Source of the DNA: Semisulcospira habei
Lineage: Eukaryota > Mollusca > Gastropoda > Semisulcospiridae
Length of the DNA: 64,000 nucleotides
Direction: 5' to 3'
Assembly: GCA_036245525.1 (NCBI GenBank)
Contig: BTPG01000003.1
Span: 190,887,664 to 190,951,663 of the forward strand
A model generated the notes under the pieces. It made no database searches and was not told where the DNA came from. It saw only the letters and a list, made by a program, of their open reading frames with translations. The translations under genes were made by a program, and so were the position numbers. This document shows positions 54,793 through 64,000 of the stretch, piece after piece (the first letter of the stretch is position 1; every line of letters begins with the position of its first letter).

Positions 54793-54862
54793 TCACCTGT
54801 CATTAAAGACTATCATTTAGGTGGCTTCAGCCACCTAATTGATAGTCTTTGATGACAGGTGA
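54793..54862. repeat. Perfect palindrome of about 70 bases
   Basis: tcacctgtcattaaagacta pairs with tagtctttgatgacaggtga; centre gtggcttcagccac. Lies in the long receptor intron. Confidence 0.9.
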
Positions 54863-55082
54863 CCCTTTTGCCCTTTAAGACTTCTATTGAAACCAGTTTT
54901 GTTTTTCTTACAAAGGTTCTACTATGGGCAAAGACATACATGTATACAATACGAGTATATGTGTGATGCCGAATCGTAGATTGCGCCTTTAATTGTTACA
55001 TTTTCCCCCTTATGTTCAAATCGCCATTAGCAGTATTAGTAGCAGAAGTCATATAGTCTTGGTGGTTATGACCGTTGTGGTT

Positions 55083-55312
55083 CTGAAATGTGTCTTGGTC
55101 CTATGACTTTGGACCTTACTGCTGTGCGCTGTATGTTCCAGCATCATAGACCAGCACATGTTTTATCTCAGCATTGCCCCCACACTTATTTATCAGCAGA
55201 CGTATGTTTAACTAGATCACCCTCCAGCCATCGTGACACTGATAGAATTCAAGGACACAATCATGATCCCGCCTTAGTCGCATGCTGGGCGTTAAACCCA
55301 ACTAACTAACTA
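55083..55312 (+). mobile_element. SINE-like retroposon relic with (AACT)n tail
   Basis: Ends gcatgctgggcgttaaaccc followed by aactaactaacta, a typical retroposon 3' end; its start overlaps a family F type hairpin segment. Confidence 0.5.
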
Positions 55313-55504
55313 TCATGATCAGTGATTGCACTCCCTGTAAGTGGCTTTACTTTCTTCAAGCTTATCAGGAACCGCCCTTCAGTTGTAACGATCGACCTCT
55401 CTCCCTCGACAACCAACATTTTTTATGAACGCATTTAACCATAACTTCGAAATTTCGAAGTTTGGGTGTAGTTCTCTGAGGAATTCGGTACACTTCATGA
55501 AACA

Positions 55505-55603
55505 GATCGACCATGATAAATCAAGGGTGGTGGTGCCAGGACAGCTTGGCGCCTCCAGGCGCCAATCTGCTCTGGCACCATCTTTGAACTATTATGGTCG
55601 ATC
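55505..55603. repeat. Family A hairpin
   Basis: gatcgaccatgataaatcaa pairs with tttgaactattatggtcgat; loop ggcgcctccaggcgcc. Confidence 0.8.
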
Positions 55604-55862
55604 CACATCTATTTGTTGCTGTGTGTCAGGGCGCAGTGTGTTTAGACCACAAATTTTTAAAAAAGGAGCCGCTTGGCTATTGAAGCGAAACGATTTTTTT
55701 AACTACTTGTACGTAGTTAAAATAAATAAATAAATAAATAAATAAATTATAAAAAAAATAACTCGTACGTAGGAAGGAAGACACTGTAAAAATGTTAGTG
55801 TGTGTTGAAGAGGTATTCGTGCAACAGATAGCCAGTTGTATGTGCAGCTTTAATGTAAAAAA

Positions 55863-56085
55863 GTACCCAACGGAGAAAGAAACACGCTTAGAAAAGACGG
55901 GTACAACACAATTTATTAATATTTCGGGTAAATACCCTTTGTCAAAATAGACAAACAAACAAACAGAGAAATTAGCCGCTACTTATCTTCATTCGCAGAA
56001 GGAATGTGGCAACTATTTACCCGAAATATTAATAAATTGTGTTGTACCCGTTTTTTCTAAGCGTGTTTCTTTCTCCGTTGGGTAC
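55863..56085. repeat. Fold-back element with 71-base arms
   Basis: Arms 55863-55934 and 56015-56085 are almost exact inverted copies (gtacccaacggagaaag and ctttctccgttgggtac), separated by 80 bases. Weaker similarity extends a little outward. Confidence 0.9.
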
Positions 56086-56303
56086 TTCTTTGCATTTTAC
56101 ACGCTTGGCAGTCACCGTTTTGGTCTGGATAGCGTTAATGTAGCCCGAAGTACCGTGGGCCACTCCTTTTCCTCGCGTAGAATGAGCCGCCTTTAGTGTA
56201 ACCCCATTCACTGCCAAAGGCTACAAGTTGTCTTTGTGAAATTGTAAATTCGACGCAAAAGACCACCATTCATCTATTTCACCGTGCGCGGTGTGGCCAA
56301 TAA

Positions 56304-56365
56304 TTGGCATAGATCCTCACGGGCCCCCGCGACTGCTGGGCCCCAGGAGGAGCTATACCTCTTGC
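56304..56365. repeat. Family B hairpin, eroded
   Basis: ggcatagatcctcacggg with a degenerate partner ending ctatacctcttgc. Confidence 0.6.
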
Positions 56366-56491
56366 ATGTGGCTGGCTATTAAAATATTCTTTTTTACTGT
56401 TCTGACAGTAAATGTTATTAAGCCACAGGCAGGGGTTGAGAAATACTAGTGATTTGAGTTTGAGTGTACGTGTTGTACTCTATATGGAAGT

Positions 56492-56572
56492 TTAACTCAT
56501 TCGAGACGTGCTGCATCCGGATACGCGGCTTTAAGCCACGTATCCCGATGCAACACGTTTCGAATGAGTTAA
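56492..56572. mobile_element. TTAA-bounded hairpin element, family D, nearly perfect
   Basis: TTAACTCATTCGAGACGTGC to cgtttcgaatgagttaa; ggatacgcggctttaagcc folds on ggc..cgtatcc. The whole 81 bases are one palindrome. Confidence 0.87.
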
Positions 56573-57250
56573 AGAATGACAGGGGAAAAATACGTGTACA
56601 ATCGGCATGATTGCTTTGCCTGTTTCAACTCGTGAACTCTGACATTAAAGCGGGGGGACAAATCGAGCGTCATAATCCAGTGTGGTACCAGAACAGCTTG
56701 GCGCCAAGATAATCAGGCACTACCCTTAATGAAGATCGTTCATCGCCCGTGTCATTCATTCTTTAAGTAATCCTTCCACTCCCTCTCGCTCGTAACAGTA
56801 CACAGTGATAAAGATAGGCCACAATAAAGAAAGGGTCGTTTAATTGAAAGCCGTCCTTTCGTTATAAATTTACATTCACTTCTTTTAAACTTATTTTGGG
56901 GGGAAAATAGACGTAGCCGGACCTGCTTAATGGCTTATAATTTATGTCATCGTTGACGTTAAGCTATCTTGTCGACTTCCTCGTTCAGCGGGAGTGTCGG
57001 TGTGGGGATAAAAAAAAAAGTGTTTAATATTTCAAAGTTTATGGGGTAAGTGGGCAGAGGTAGGTGACCTTGTGCATAGGAGCTCATGTAACCTCCGATT
57101 TTTTAACCAACCCAGGAAACAATGCTTTTCTTCTTGAAAGGTATGACGCAATTGGTTGAAACACATTAGTCGAAGTATTAGCCACTTCACTGCCAAGACT
57201 GAAAAAGCGCAATACATGACCCGACTGCGGGAGACATGCATGACTCAGGT

Positions 57251-57312
57251 GCAAGAGACACAGATCCTCATGAGCCCCCGCACTTGGAGCTCATGATGAT
57301 CTACGTCTCTTG
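57251..57312. repeat. Family B hairpin
   Basis: gcaagagacacagatcctca pairs with tgatgatctacgtctcttgc. Confidence 0.7.
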
Positions 57313-57657
57313 CTGACACCTCTTTGTATCCAATTCTTTGTACGGCTCGGGCTATGTGGCGTTGAATTTACAAAGATTATTTTTTTAGAATGACAGCCAG
57401 CGACGATTGGCTGTGAGGAGGTTGAAAACATTGTTTAGCTACCACCTTACTTTAACAAGAACCCTAGATTCTCATGAGCCTGTGGGGGGGGGGCTGATGG
57501 GAATCCATGGATATTACTGACGGAGATCGGTCTCATTTAAAATCCTCAGACATGCCGGTCTAAGTCCGCCACAGACAAAAATGCCGTGTGTGTGTAGTGT
57601 ACGAAAACAAAGACATGTAGTGCAAGTTGACACGAACTTGGTATTGGACACCACCTT

Positions 57658-57747
57658 TACCCTTTGGCTATCGGTAGCGTTTTGTGTCGAGGTGATTCCT
57701 GCAGGAACCACCTCGACACAAAGCGCAACCGGCAGCCACGCGGTTAA
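57658..57747. mobile_element. Family C hairpin, covarying variant
   Basis: tttgtgtcgaggtgattcct pairs with aaccacctcgacacaaa, where other family C copies have cgcgatgatt and aatcatcgcg. Confidence 0.82.
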
Positions 57748-58009
57748 TTATACCTAGCTGCTCGCTTCAATGCCCCTCTTTGTTACGGTCCTCTGGTTTC
57801 GTCTGCCACAGCGGTAGTGTTTCTGTCATCCGACTACGTGCCCCGCTCCCAATGTACTCCCACGTGTTGCGTACTACGTCTCCAAAGTTTCGCCAAGTCA
57901 GATCACTGAGTGACAAGACAGCGTGCGTTTCTCACGCCGATCCGAATATACTCAGTTTGCCTACTTGTACTGGCCGGTACGCCCTCTGGCGTGTAGTGCA
58001 GCAACAATT

Positions 58010-58231
58010 AAACATTTACATCCTGAGGATGACTTTCATAATTTGAAAAAAAAAAAGTTTATTGTCCTATGAAAGCTACATTTCAGATTAGGAGGTAGAT
58101 CAACCAGTTTAGTTCAAGGGTGTTGCCAGAATAGCTTGGCTCCTGAGGCGCCAAGCTATTCTGGCACCACCTTTGAACTGTCATAGTCAAATTTATTTCA
58201 AGCATTAGTGTATCCAGACAAAAAGAGTTAA
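58010..58231. mobile_element. Family A element (type 2)
   Basis: Starts near catcctgaggatgactttc and ends aaaaagagttaa; core 58109-58180. Confidence 0.78.
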
Positions 58232-58325
58232 CAATTTGTCTGTCGGTAGCGGGGTTTTTTTTTTCGCGATGATTCTTGCAGAAATCACAGCGACAAAATC
58301 CGCTACCCACAGCCAATGGATGAAG
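58228..58325. mobile_element. Family C hairpin sharing a TTAA with its neighbour
   Basis: gtcggtagcggggttttt pairs with aaaatccgctacccac; the 5' TTAA (58228-58231) is also the end of the preceding family A element. Confidence 0.75.
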
Positions 58326-58418
58326 GGTTTTCCACTTTTGGCGGTTCTTTGCCAGCTTCCGGATGGTGCCCCAGGTGTGCATGGTTCAGGGTTTTCAGCT
58401 CTGCTTCCACTGTTCGCC

Positions 58419-61400
58419 TCGCGCTGGGACCATATGGCGTTGAGGCGCGTCCCCTGGATGGTGGATAGGGGGTCCCTCGTGAGAGGGGTGCACCGAATGA
58501 AATAAGGTGCCGTGAACCAACATGGTCTAAGGGAAGGTGACCCCGACAGAAAACCCCTGGTCCTCCTAGTAAGGGGGTTGGGCGTGGGGGTAGCTTCCCC
58601 ACCCTGCAAAAAAGGAAATAGCTACAAAAACGCCGACGAAAAGACTAACAGTAATTCCTTTCCTGGAGGAGGAAGGTTCTTCTACCAGAAGACTTATGAC
58701 GTCCTGTGGTGAAAGCCGGAAGCCTTCGGAAGCCACAGGACCGAGCCGCCTCTCTCTATCCAGGGACACAACCATGGGCACATGGAACGTCAAGACCATG
58801 TACCAGAGCGGCAAGGCCGCCCAGATAGCAGCGGAAATGCAAAAGTACAACCTTTCCCTGCTAGGTATCAGTGAAGCCAGATGGACGCAGTCTGGCCAGA
58901 AAAGGCTGTTAAGTGGGGAGATGATTCTGTATTCAGGTCATGAAGAGGAGAATGCCCCCCATACAGAAGGTGTAGCATTCATGCTGTCACCAGTGGCACA
59001 TAGAGCGCTGATGGGCTGGGAACCTCTTGGGCCAAGAATTATCACAGCAGCCTTTAGAATCAAGAAAAAGCTCAAGCTGAACGTCATCCAGTGTTATGCG
59101 CCCACTAATGACAGTGACGAGGAAGAGAAACAAGAGTTCTACGACCGACTCCAGAGTTCCTTGGACAAATGTGTGGAGCGAGACATCACCATCGTCATGG
59201 GCGATTTTAATGCCAAAATAGGGGAGGACAACACCGGATACGAAGAGGTGATGGGGAGACAGGGACTAGGCTCGGAGATGAGTGAGAACGGGGAGAGGTT
59301 TGTAGACTTTTGTGCTCTAAACCGACTTGTCATTGGAGGCAGCATCTTCCCACACAGAAGAATACACAAAGCAACTTGGGTCTCACCTGACCATACAGCA
59401 GAGAACCAAATAGACCATATCTGCATTAGCAAGAAATTTAGAAGATCCCTTCAAGATGTTCGAGTGAGGAGGGGAGCAGATGTCGCCTCTGACCACCATC
59501 TGCTTACCTTAAGAATGAAGCTCAAGCTAAAGAAAAGCCGCACAGAGACAAGAAGAAGACAGCGCTATAATGTAGGCCTCCTGAGAGAAACTGGAGTTAG
59601 AGAAGAGTTCAAACTGGTGCTGTCCAACCGGTTTCAAGCGCTACAGGAGCTAGTAAATGAAGAGGAGGCGGTCACCACAGAGCAGCAGTGGAAGGCAGTT
59701 AGAGAGGCGCTGAACTCAACCTGCAAAGACACTGTAGGGTTCAGGAAACACCATCACAAGGACTGGCTGTCGGCACAGACCTTGAAGAAGATAGAAGTGA
59801 GGAAGCAGAAGAAAGCAGCTGTCAACAACAGTCGCACGAGTGCAGCCAAAGTAAGGGCACAGGGGGAATACTCGGAAGCCAACCGCGAGGTGAAGAGTAG
59901 TATCAGGGCAGACAAGAGGGCCTACACACACAGCCTGGCAGCAGAGGCAGAAAAGGCAGCAGGCAGCGGCAACATGAAACAGTTCTACGACATTACCAGA
60001 AGATTGTCAGGCAAGTATGGCCATACAGAAAGACCAGTACAAGACAAAGAAGGCAAGCCTATTGCAGACAGAGCAGACCAACTCGACAGATGGGCCGAGT
60101 ATTTTGAAGAGTTACTGAACAGACCTAGCCCACCCGACCCCCCAGACATCCAGCCGGCAGAAACCGACCTACCCATCAGCTGTGACAGACCCAGCCGGGA
60201 AGAGATCAGAAGAGCAGTGGCACTCTTGAAGAACGGCAAAGCAGCAGGCCCAGATGGCATCCCAGCGGAGTCTCTGAAAGCAGACCTAGAGACAACAGTG
60301 GAGATGCTGTACCCACTGTTTGGAAAGATCTGGGAAGAGGAGGTGATGCCGGCTGACTGGAAGGAGGGGTACCTAATCAAGCTTCCCAAGAAAGGCGACC
60401 TCAGCAAGTGTTCCAACTACAGAGGAATCACCTTGCTGTCAGTACCAGGAAAGGTCTTCAACAGGATCATCCTGGAGAGAATGAAGAGCTCCGTTGACCC
60501 CCAGCTGAGAGACCAGCAAGCAGGATTCAGGAAGAACCGATCATGTACAGACCAGATCGCCACTCTCTGCATCATCGTGGAACAGTCTCTGGAGTGGAGC
60601 TCCCCGCTGTACGTCAACTTCGTGGATTATGAGAAAGCATTTGACAGTGTGGACCGAGAGACTCTGTGGAAACTCCTACGACACTACGGTGTACCCACAA
60701 AGTTCGCCCGCCTGATCAAGAGCAGCTACGATGGCATGACATGTCGCGTGATCCACGAAGGGCAGTTCACCAGGGAGCTCCAGGTCAGAACCGGTGTCAG
60801 GCAGGGGTGTCTGCTGCCTCCGTTCCTCTTCCTACTGGCCATAGACTGGGTCATGAAGATGACCACAGAGCACAGACGAAGTGGAATACAGTGGACACTG
60901 TGGACACAGCTTGACGACCTCGATTTTGCAGACGACTTGGCATTACTGTCCCACACTCATCAACAAATGCAGGACAAGACCACGAGGCTTGCTGACATCT
61001 CGTCCCAAGTGGGCCTCACCATTCACAAACAGAAAACAAAGACAATGAGGCTGAACGCAACCAGGGAAGAACCAGTCTTGCTTGCTGGCACCCCGTTGGA
61101 GGAGGTGGAGTCCTTCACCTATCTCGGGAGCATCATAGACAAAAAAGGCGGCACTGATGCAGATGTCAGAGCAAGAATCGGTAAAGCCAGAGCAGCCTTT
61201 CTCCAGTTGAAAAAAAGTGTGGAGCTCCAGAGACCTGTCACAACACACCAAAGTCCGGATTTTCAACTCCAATGTAAAAGCAGTTCTCTTATATGGAGCA
61301 GAGACTTGGCGATTGACAAAAACCACAGTCAACAGAGTACAGACCTTCATGAACAGTTGCCTTAGAAGAATTTTGAAAATCCACTGGCCAGAGAAGATCA

Positions 61401-61717
61401 ACAACGTCAGACTCTGGGAGAGAACAGAGCAGATAACAGCAGAGAATGAAATTGGGCGAAGAAGATGGGGATGGATCGGTCACAGTCTGAGAAAGCCAGC
61501 TTCCAGTATCACTAGGCAGGCATTTGTCATGGAACCCACAGGGAAAGAGGAAAAGAGGTAGGCCGAGAAAATCCTGGCGTCGAGACCTCCAAGCAGACAT
61601 CAAGAGACTGGGAACCACCTGGAGTAGAATCGAAGGAGAAGCACAGGACAGGAGTTGCTGGAGGTCTCTCGTCGACGGCCTATACCCGGGTAGGGGTGAC
61701 AGGCGTAAGTAAGTAAG
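58419..61717 (+). mobile_element. Near full-length RTE-type LINE with target-site duplication
   Basis: Flanked by ttccactgttcgcc at 58405-58418 and 61718-61731. The 3' end is a (TAAG)n tail (about 61,705-61,717). It lies in a probable intron of the receptor-like gene, in the same orientation. Confidence 0.93.
58696..61365 (+). CDS. RTE-type LINE polyprotein: APE endonuclease plus reverse transcriptase
   Basis: An 889-codon frame. The endonuclease (about residues 28-270) shows GTWNVKT, ISEARW, MGDFNAKIG and ASDHHLL, its conserved catalytic residues. The reverse transcriptase (about 480-830) shows KAAGPDGIP, NYRGITLLS, VDYEKAFDSVD, TGVRQGCLLPP and LDFADDLALL (FADD near residue 744). After about 61,225 a frameshift moves the tail to another frame (LLYGAETWRLTK, RRWGWIGHSLRK), and a second shift near 61,540 leads to KRKRGRPRKSWRRDL and a stop at 61,712. 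The catalytic core is intact but the C-terminal tail is split, so current activity is doubtful. Not a host gene, although such proteins are often labelled craniofacial development protein 2-like. Confidence 0.92.
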   Translation: MTSCGESRKPSEATGPSRLSLSRDTTMGTWNVKTMYQSGKAAQIAAEMQKYNLSLLGISEARWTQSGQKRLLSGEMILYSGHEEENAPHTEGVAFMLSPVAHRALMGWEPLGPRIITAAFRIKKKLKLNVIQCYAPTNDSDEEEKQEFYDRLQSSLDKCVERDITIVMGDFNAKIGEDNTGYEEVMGRQGLGSEMSENGERFVDFCALNRLVIGGSIFPHRRIHKATWVSPDHTAENQIDHICISKKFRRSLQDVRVRRGADVASDHHLLTLRMKLKLKKSRTETRRRQRYNVGLLRETGVREEFKLVLSNRFQALQELVNEEEAVTTEQQWKAVREALNSTCKDTVGFRKHHHKDWLSAQTLKKIEVRKQKKAAVNNSRTSAAKVRAQGEYSEANREVKSSIRADKRAYTHSLAAEAEKAAGSGNMKQFYDITRRLSGKYGHTERPVQDKEGKPIADRADQLDRWAEYFEELLNRPSPPDPPDIQPAETDLPISCDRPSREEIRRAVALLKNGKAAGPDGIPAESLKADLETTVEMLYPLFGKIWEEEVMPADWKEGYLIKLPKKGDLSKCSNYRGITLLSVPGKVFNRIILERMKSSVDPQLRDQQAGFRKNRSCTDQIATLCIIVEQSLEWSSPLYVNFVDYEKAFDSVDRETLWKLLRHYGVPTKFARLIKSSYDGMTCRVIHEGQFTRELQVRTGVRQGCLLPPFLFLLAIDWVMKMTTEHRRSGIQWTLWTQLDDLDFADDLALLSHTHQQMQDKTTRLADISSQVGLTIHKQKTKTMRLNATREEPVLLAGTPLEEVESFTYLGSIIDKKGGTDADVRARIGKARAAFLQLKKSVELQRPVTTHQSPDFQLQCKSSSLIWSRDLAIDKNHSQQSTDLHEQLP

Positions 61718-61732
61718 TTCCACTGTTCGCCG

Positions 61733-62563
61733 CCATGTATTCTCCTGTCTTCCCTTCGTTTGTTTTGTTATTTTCGTTTGTTTGTTTTTTTTTTACCTTG
61801 GGGGAATATCATCACGAACCACTTTTCCACTAGTCGTGTCCTGACTTTCAAATTATACATATGGGTTTCCAACATGATGCTGTTAAAACAAAAGTTATCC
61901 GTATATGTGCAGTGAGACTACAGACAATTAAACATTTTCTTTCTGTGTGTATACAGAACGAAAATGTGTAATTGTTTGCACTGTCGTTGTGTCTCAGTGT
62001 CGTTTTGTGTCAACCAGGCTAATTTGATATGTTCTATCTCCAGTGTTCGAGTTAACCGGTAATTTTCAGTATTTTACCGGAAAGAACGTAGCATCCGGTG
62101 AACGATATATACCGATTTCGGACGCCGGGATACAGAAAATCGTTACAATAGAGCCATTTACAATTTTACAATTTCGGCAAGGCCTATTGTGACGGTGGGC
62201 GCTATTTTGAACAGATGCCACTGAAAGAAAACTGATAGTAAAAAAAAAACCAAAAAAAAAAACCCCCAGCGCAGGAACACTTGTATTTTTTCTCTAACGA
62301 TATTTGTTTGAAAAAAAAAAAAACTCCCCTCTTTCATAATTTTAGAACAAGGAAGGAAACAAAGGCACGGCTTGTTATCGTTGAAATATGATTAATTATC
62401 TCCAGTTGTGTCAACGCGCGCTGTGTGTCTGTTTGGGGAAAAAATACTTTCCTTTTTCCTCTACCATAATTTTAAAGCAAGAAAGAAGAGGAAAAGGAAA
62501 CAGTCAAGCCATGTTGTATATGAACTGTAGTTGATTCACTTGCGCGTTATTACAACACGCGCT
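61733..62563. other. No gene recognised
   Basis: About 800 bases with A-runs; two related stretches (near 62,320-62,430 and 62,450-62,560) share ttataattttaaa and a caacgcgcgctgtgt-like end, suggesting an old duplication. Confidence 0.45.
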
Positions 62564-62636
62564 GTGTTTGCTGGTCTGTGATTTTGGACCTTACGGCCGC
62601 AGGCCGTAAGGTCCAAAATCACAGACCAGCAAACAC
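62564..62636. repeat. Family F palindrome, perfect 73 bases
   Basis: gtgtttgctggtctgtgatt pairs with aatcacagaccagcaaacac; centre ggccgcaggcc. Related hairpins sit in both lipoxygenase genes. Confidence 0.92.
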
Positions 62637-62808
62637 GCTGTTGCGCTGTCAATATCACAAACACCACCTGTGTTGGTCGCAGTTACTACGGATACCTGAT
62701 AAGAGAATGCCTCTCCGTACATCCGATGTCGGTTGAATGCTTGATAAATGCTTGATAAAAATGTTAATGTCTCTGCTTGAGCAGGCGACAGATGTAAGAA
62801 GGACCAAC

Positions 62809-62874
62809 GAGAGGCATAGATCCTCATGCGCCCCCGCGGTCCTGCGGGGGCGCGTGAGGATCTATGCCTCTTGC
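62809..62874. repeat. Family B hairpin, covarying variant
   Basis: cctcatgcgcccccgc pairs with gcgggggcgcgtgagg, where most copies have atgagccccc and gggggctcat. Confidence 0.87.
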
Positions 62875-63135
62875 AGGAGAACGGTGTCGGTGGACGATGC
62901 GGCGTGTAAATCGATGGCCTAGCGTGGTGCAGGCGCGGTGTATCACCTGGTCGTTGTAGCCCGTAGTCACGAACACTTGGTCGATCAGTGGAGCATAGAT
63001 ATAAATAAATGAGCGCATATCCTTGCCAGCAAGTAGACTCCTGTGCCTGCTTGAGCCCATAAGAATCTAGGCCTCTGGCACATTTTAAGGAGTTAGCTTT
63101 CAGGACGAAACACACTATTTGGTTGCGAGATTATG

Positions 63136-63354
63136 TTAACCGTTTTCATCCTGATACTCCCATTGCTTGAAATAAATTGTACTGATAGTTCAAGGGTGAT
63201 GCCAGCATAGCTTGGCGCCTGACGCGCCAAGCTATGCTAGCATCACCCTTGAACTAAAACAGTTGATCTATCTCCTAATCAGTAATTTAGCCTTCGTAGG
63301 ACCGGCAATAAGCAAATGTTACAAAATCAGCGGCTTCAGGATGTAATGGGTTAA
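63136..63354. mobile_element. Family A element (type 2), covarying hairpin
   Basis: TTAACCGTTTTCATCC to aggatgtaatgggttaa; core 63184-63255 has agcatagcttggcg paired with cgccaagctatgct. Confidence 0.85.
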
Positions 63355-63535
63355 GAATGGCAGCTGTCACAAAGACATTACCACGAAGGAGAACTTCTAC
63401 CAAAGCACGTTTCGAGCAGTAGTTTTGTATGCGTATCGATTCGACTTCATTAGAAGTCCGCTTCTTGGTGTGCAGTCTCTCTCTCTCTATTCAACATATA
63501 ATACTCGAATATCCTAGTACAACACATAATTAATA

Positions 63536-63812
63536 ATATAATAATAATAATAATGAGTATTTATATAGCGCTTAATCTTACTCAAAAGCTCTAAGCGCTT
63601 TACAATCTGTACACAAAAATAAAAATACAATGACATATGCACATAACAAACAAAACACAATGCCCGAACACACCACTTTTACAATAAACTAAACAACAAT
63701 ACATACATAATTATGTTCAGACAAAAAAATAATGGTATCAATGTTGATGATCTAGCAGGAAACATCAATGATATTTTACATACCAGTATAGCAATAACTA
63801 TAGTTAAATTAA

Positions 63813-63844
<32 letters not shown>

Positions 63845-64000
63845 TTAATACTAATAATAATAATTAGGTTATTACTTACGCGCTTTATCGAATTTTGTGA
63901 ATCGGCTCAGAGCGCCGCGAACTGAACCCATGAACTGCATGAATCACCGCGACCAAAAGCACGCAACACGCACGCTCACGTGAAACACAGGCATTCACTC
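63536..64000 (-). mobile_element. SINE or LINE tails of the (AAT)n type, running off the window
   Basis: Two (AAT)n stretches (from about 63,536 and 63,806) are each followed by a tatatagcgc or gcgc-type end. The second continues with gagcgccgcgaactgaaccc, as in the tRNA-SINE at 29,003-29,427. Confidence 0.65.

Noticed and set aside
58696..61365. Host gene labelled craniofacial development protein 2-like
   Set aside because: The frame is the polyprotein of an RTE-type LINE with target duplication and (TAAG)n tail.

Overview
This window looks like nuclear DNA of a repeat-rich marine invertebrate, most likely a mollusc and probably a gastropod. The genes have many short exons with GT-AG introns, and most of the remaining DNA is retroposons, LINE fragments and hairpin-bearing miniature elements. 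No database was searched, so the organism is an inference.

The dominant structure is a roughly 35.6 kb inverted duplication (about 6,825-42,431) with its centre near 27.8 kb. Each arm carries one complete nine-exon animal lipoxygenase gene. The two genes are transcribed away from each other: LOX-L on the minus strand (start 19,954, stop 7,162) and LOX-R on the plus strand (start 32,540, stop 42,083). Every exon has canonical splice sites, the phases join into 669 and 665 codons, and all iron-ligand positions are present, including the C-terminal isoleucine. Each gene also has a recognisable TATA box and a non-coding first exon (about 23.8-23.9 kb and 30.0-30.1 kb) and a polyadenylation signal. 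A third copy of this promoter and first exon sits at 4.42-4.52 kb on the minus strand, which suggests a third lipoxygenase beyond the left edge.

The left edge (1-3.4 kb) is a broken non-LTR reverse transcriptase and a decayed Ty3/gypsy-type element whose fragments run integrase then reverse transcriptase. The arms hold many TTAA-bounded miniature elements that contain near-perfect hairpins. Most are present at matching sites in both arms, so they predate the duplication. A roughly 380 bp retroposon (called S here), with long target-site duplications and an (ATCA)n tail, inserted repeatedly after the duplication. One S copy lies directly at the 3' splice site of LOX-L exon 4. A dead LINE is inserted in the left arm, and the right arm preserves the empty site.

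The right flank (42.4-64 kb) contains more hairpin elements, LINE fragments, a near full-length RTE-type LINE (58,419-61,717) flanked by a 14 bp duplication, and the first two coding exons of a probable class C GPCR (metabotropic glutamate-receptor-like) gene at 53.6-54.7 kb. The rest of that gene lies outside the window.
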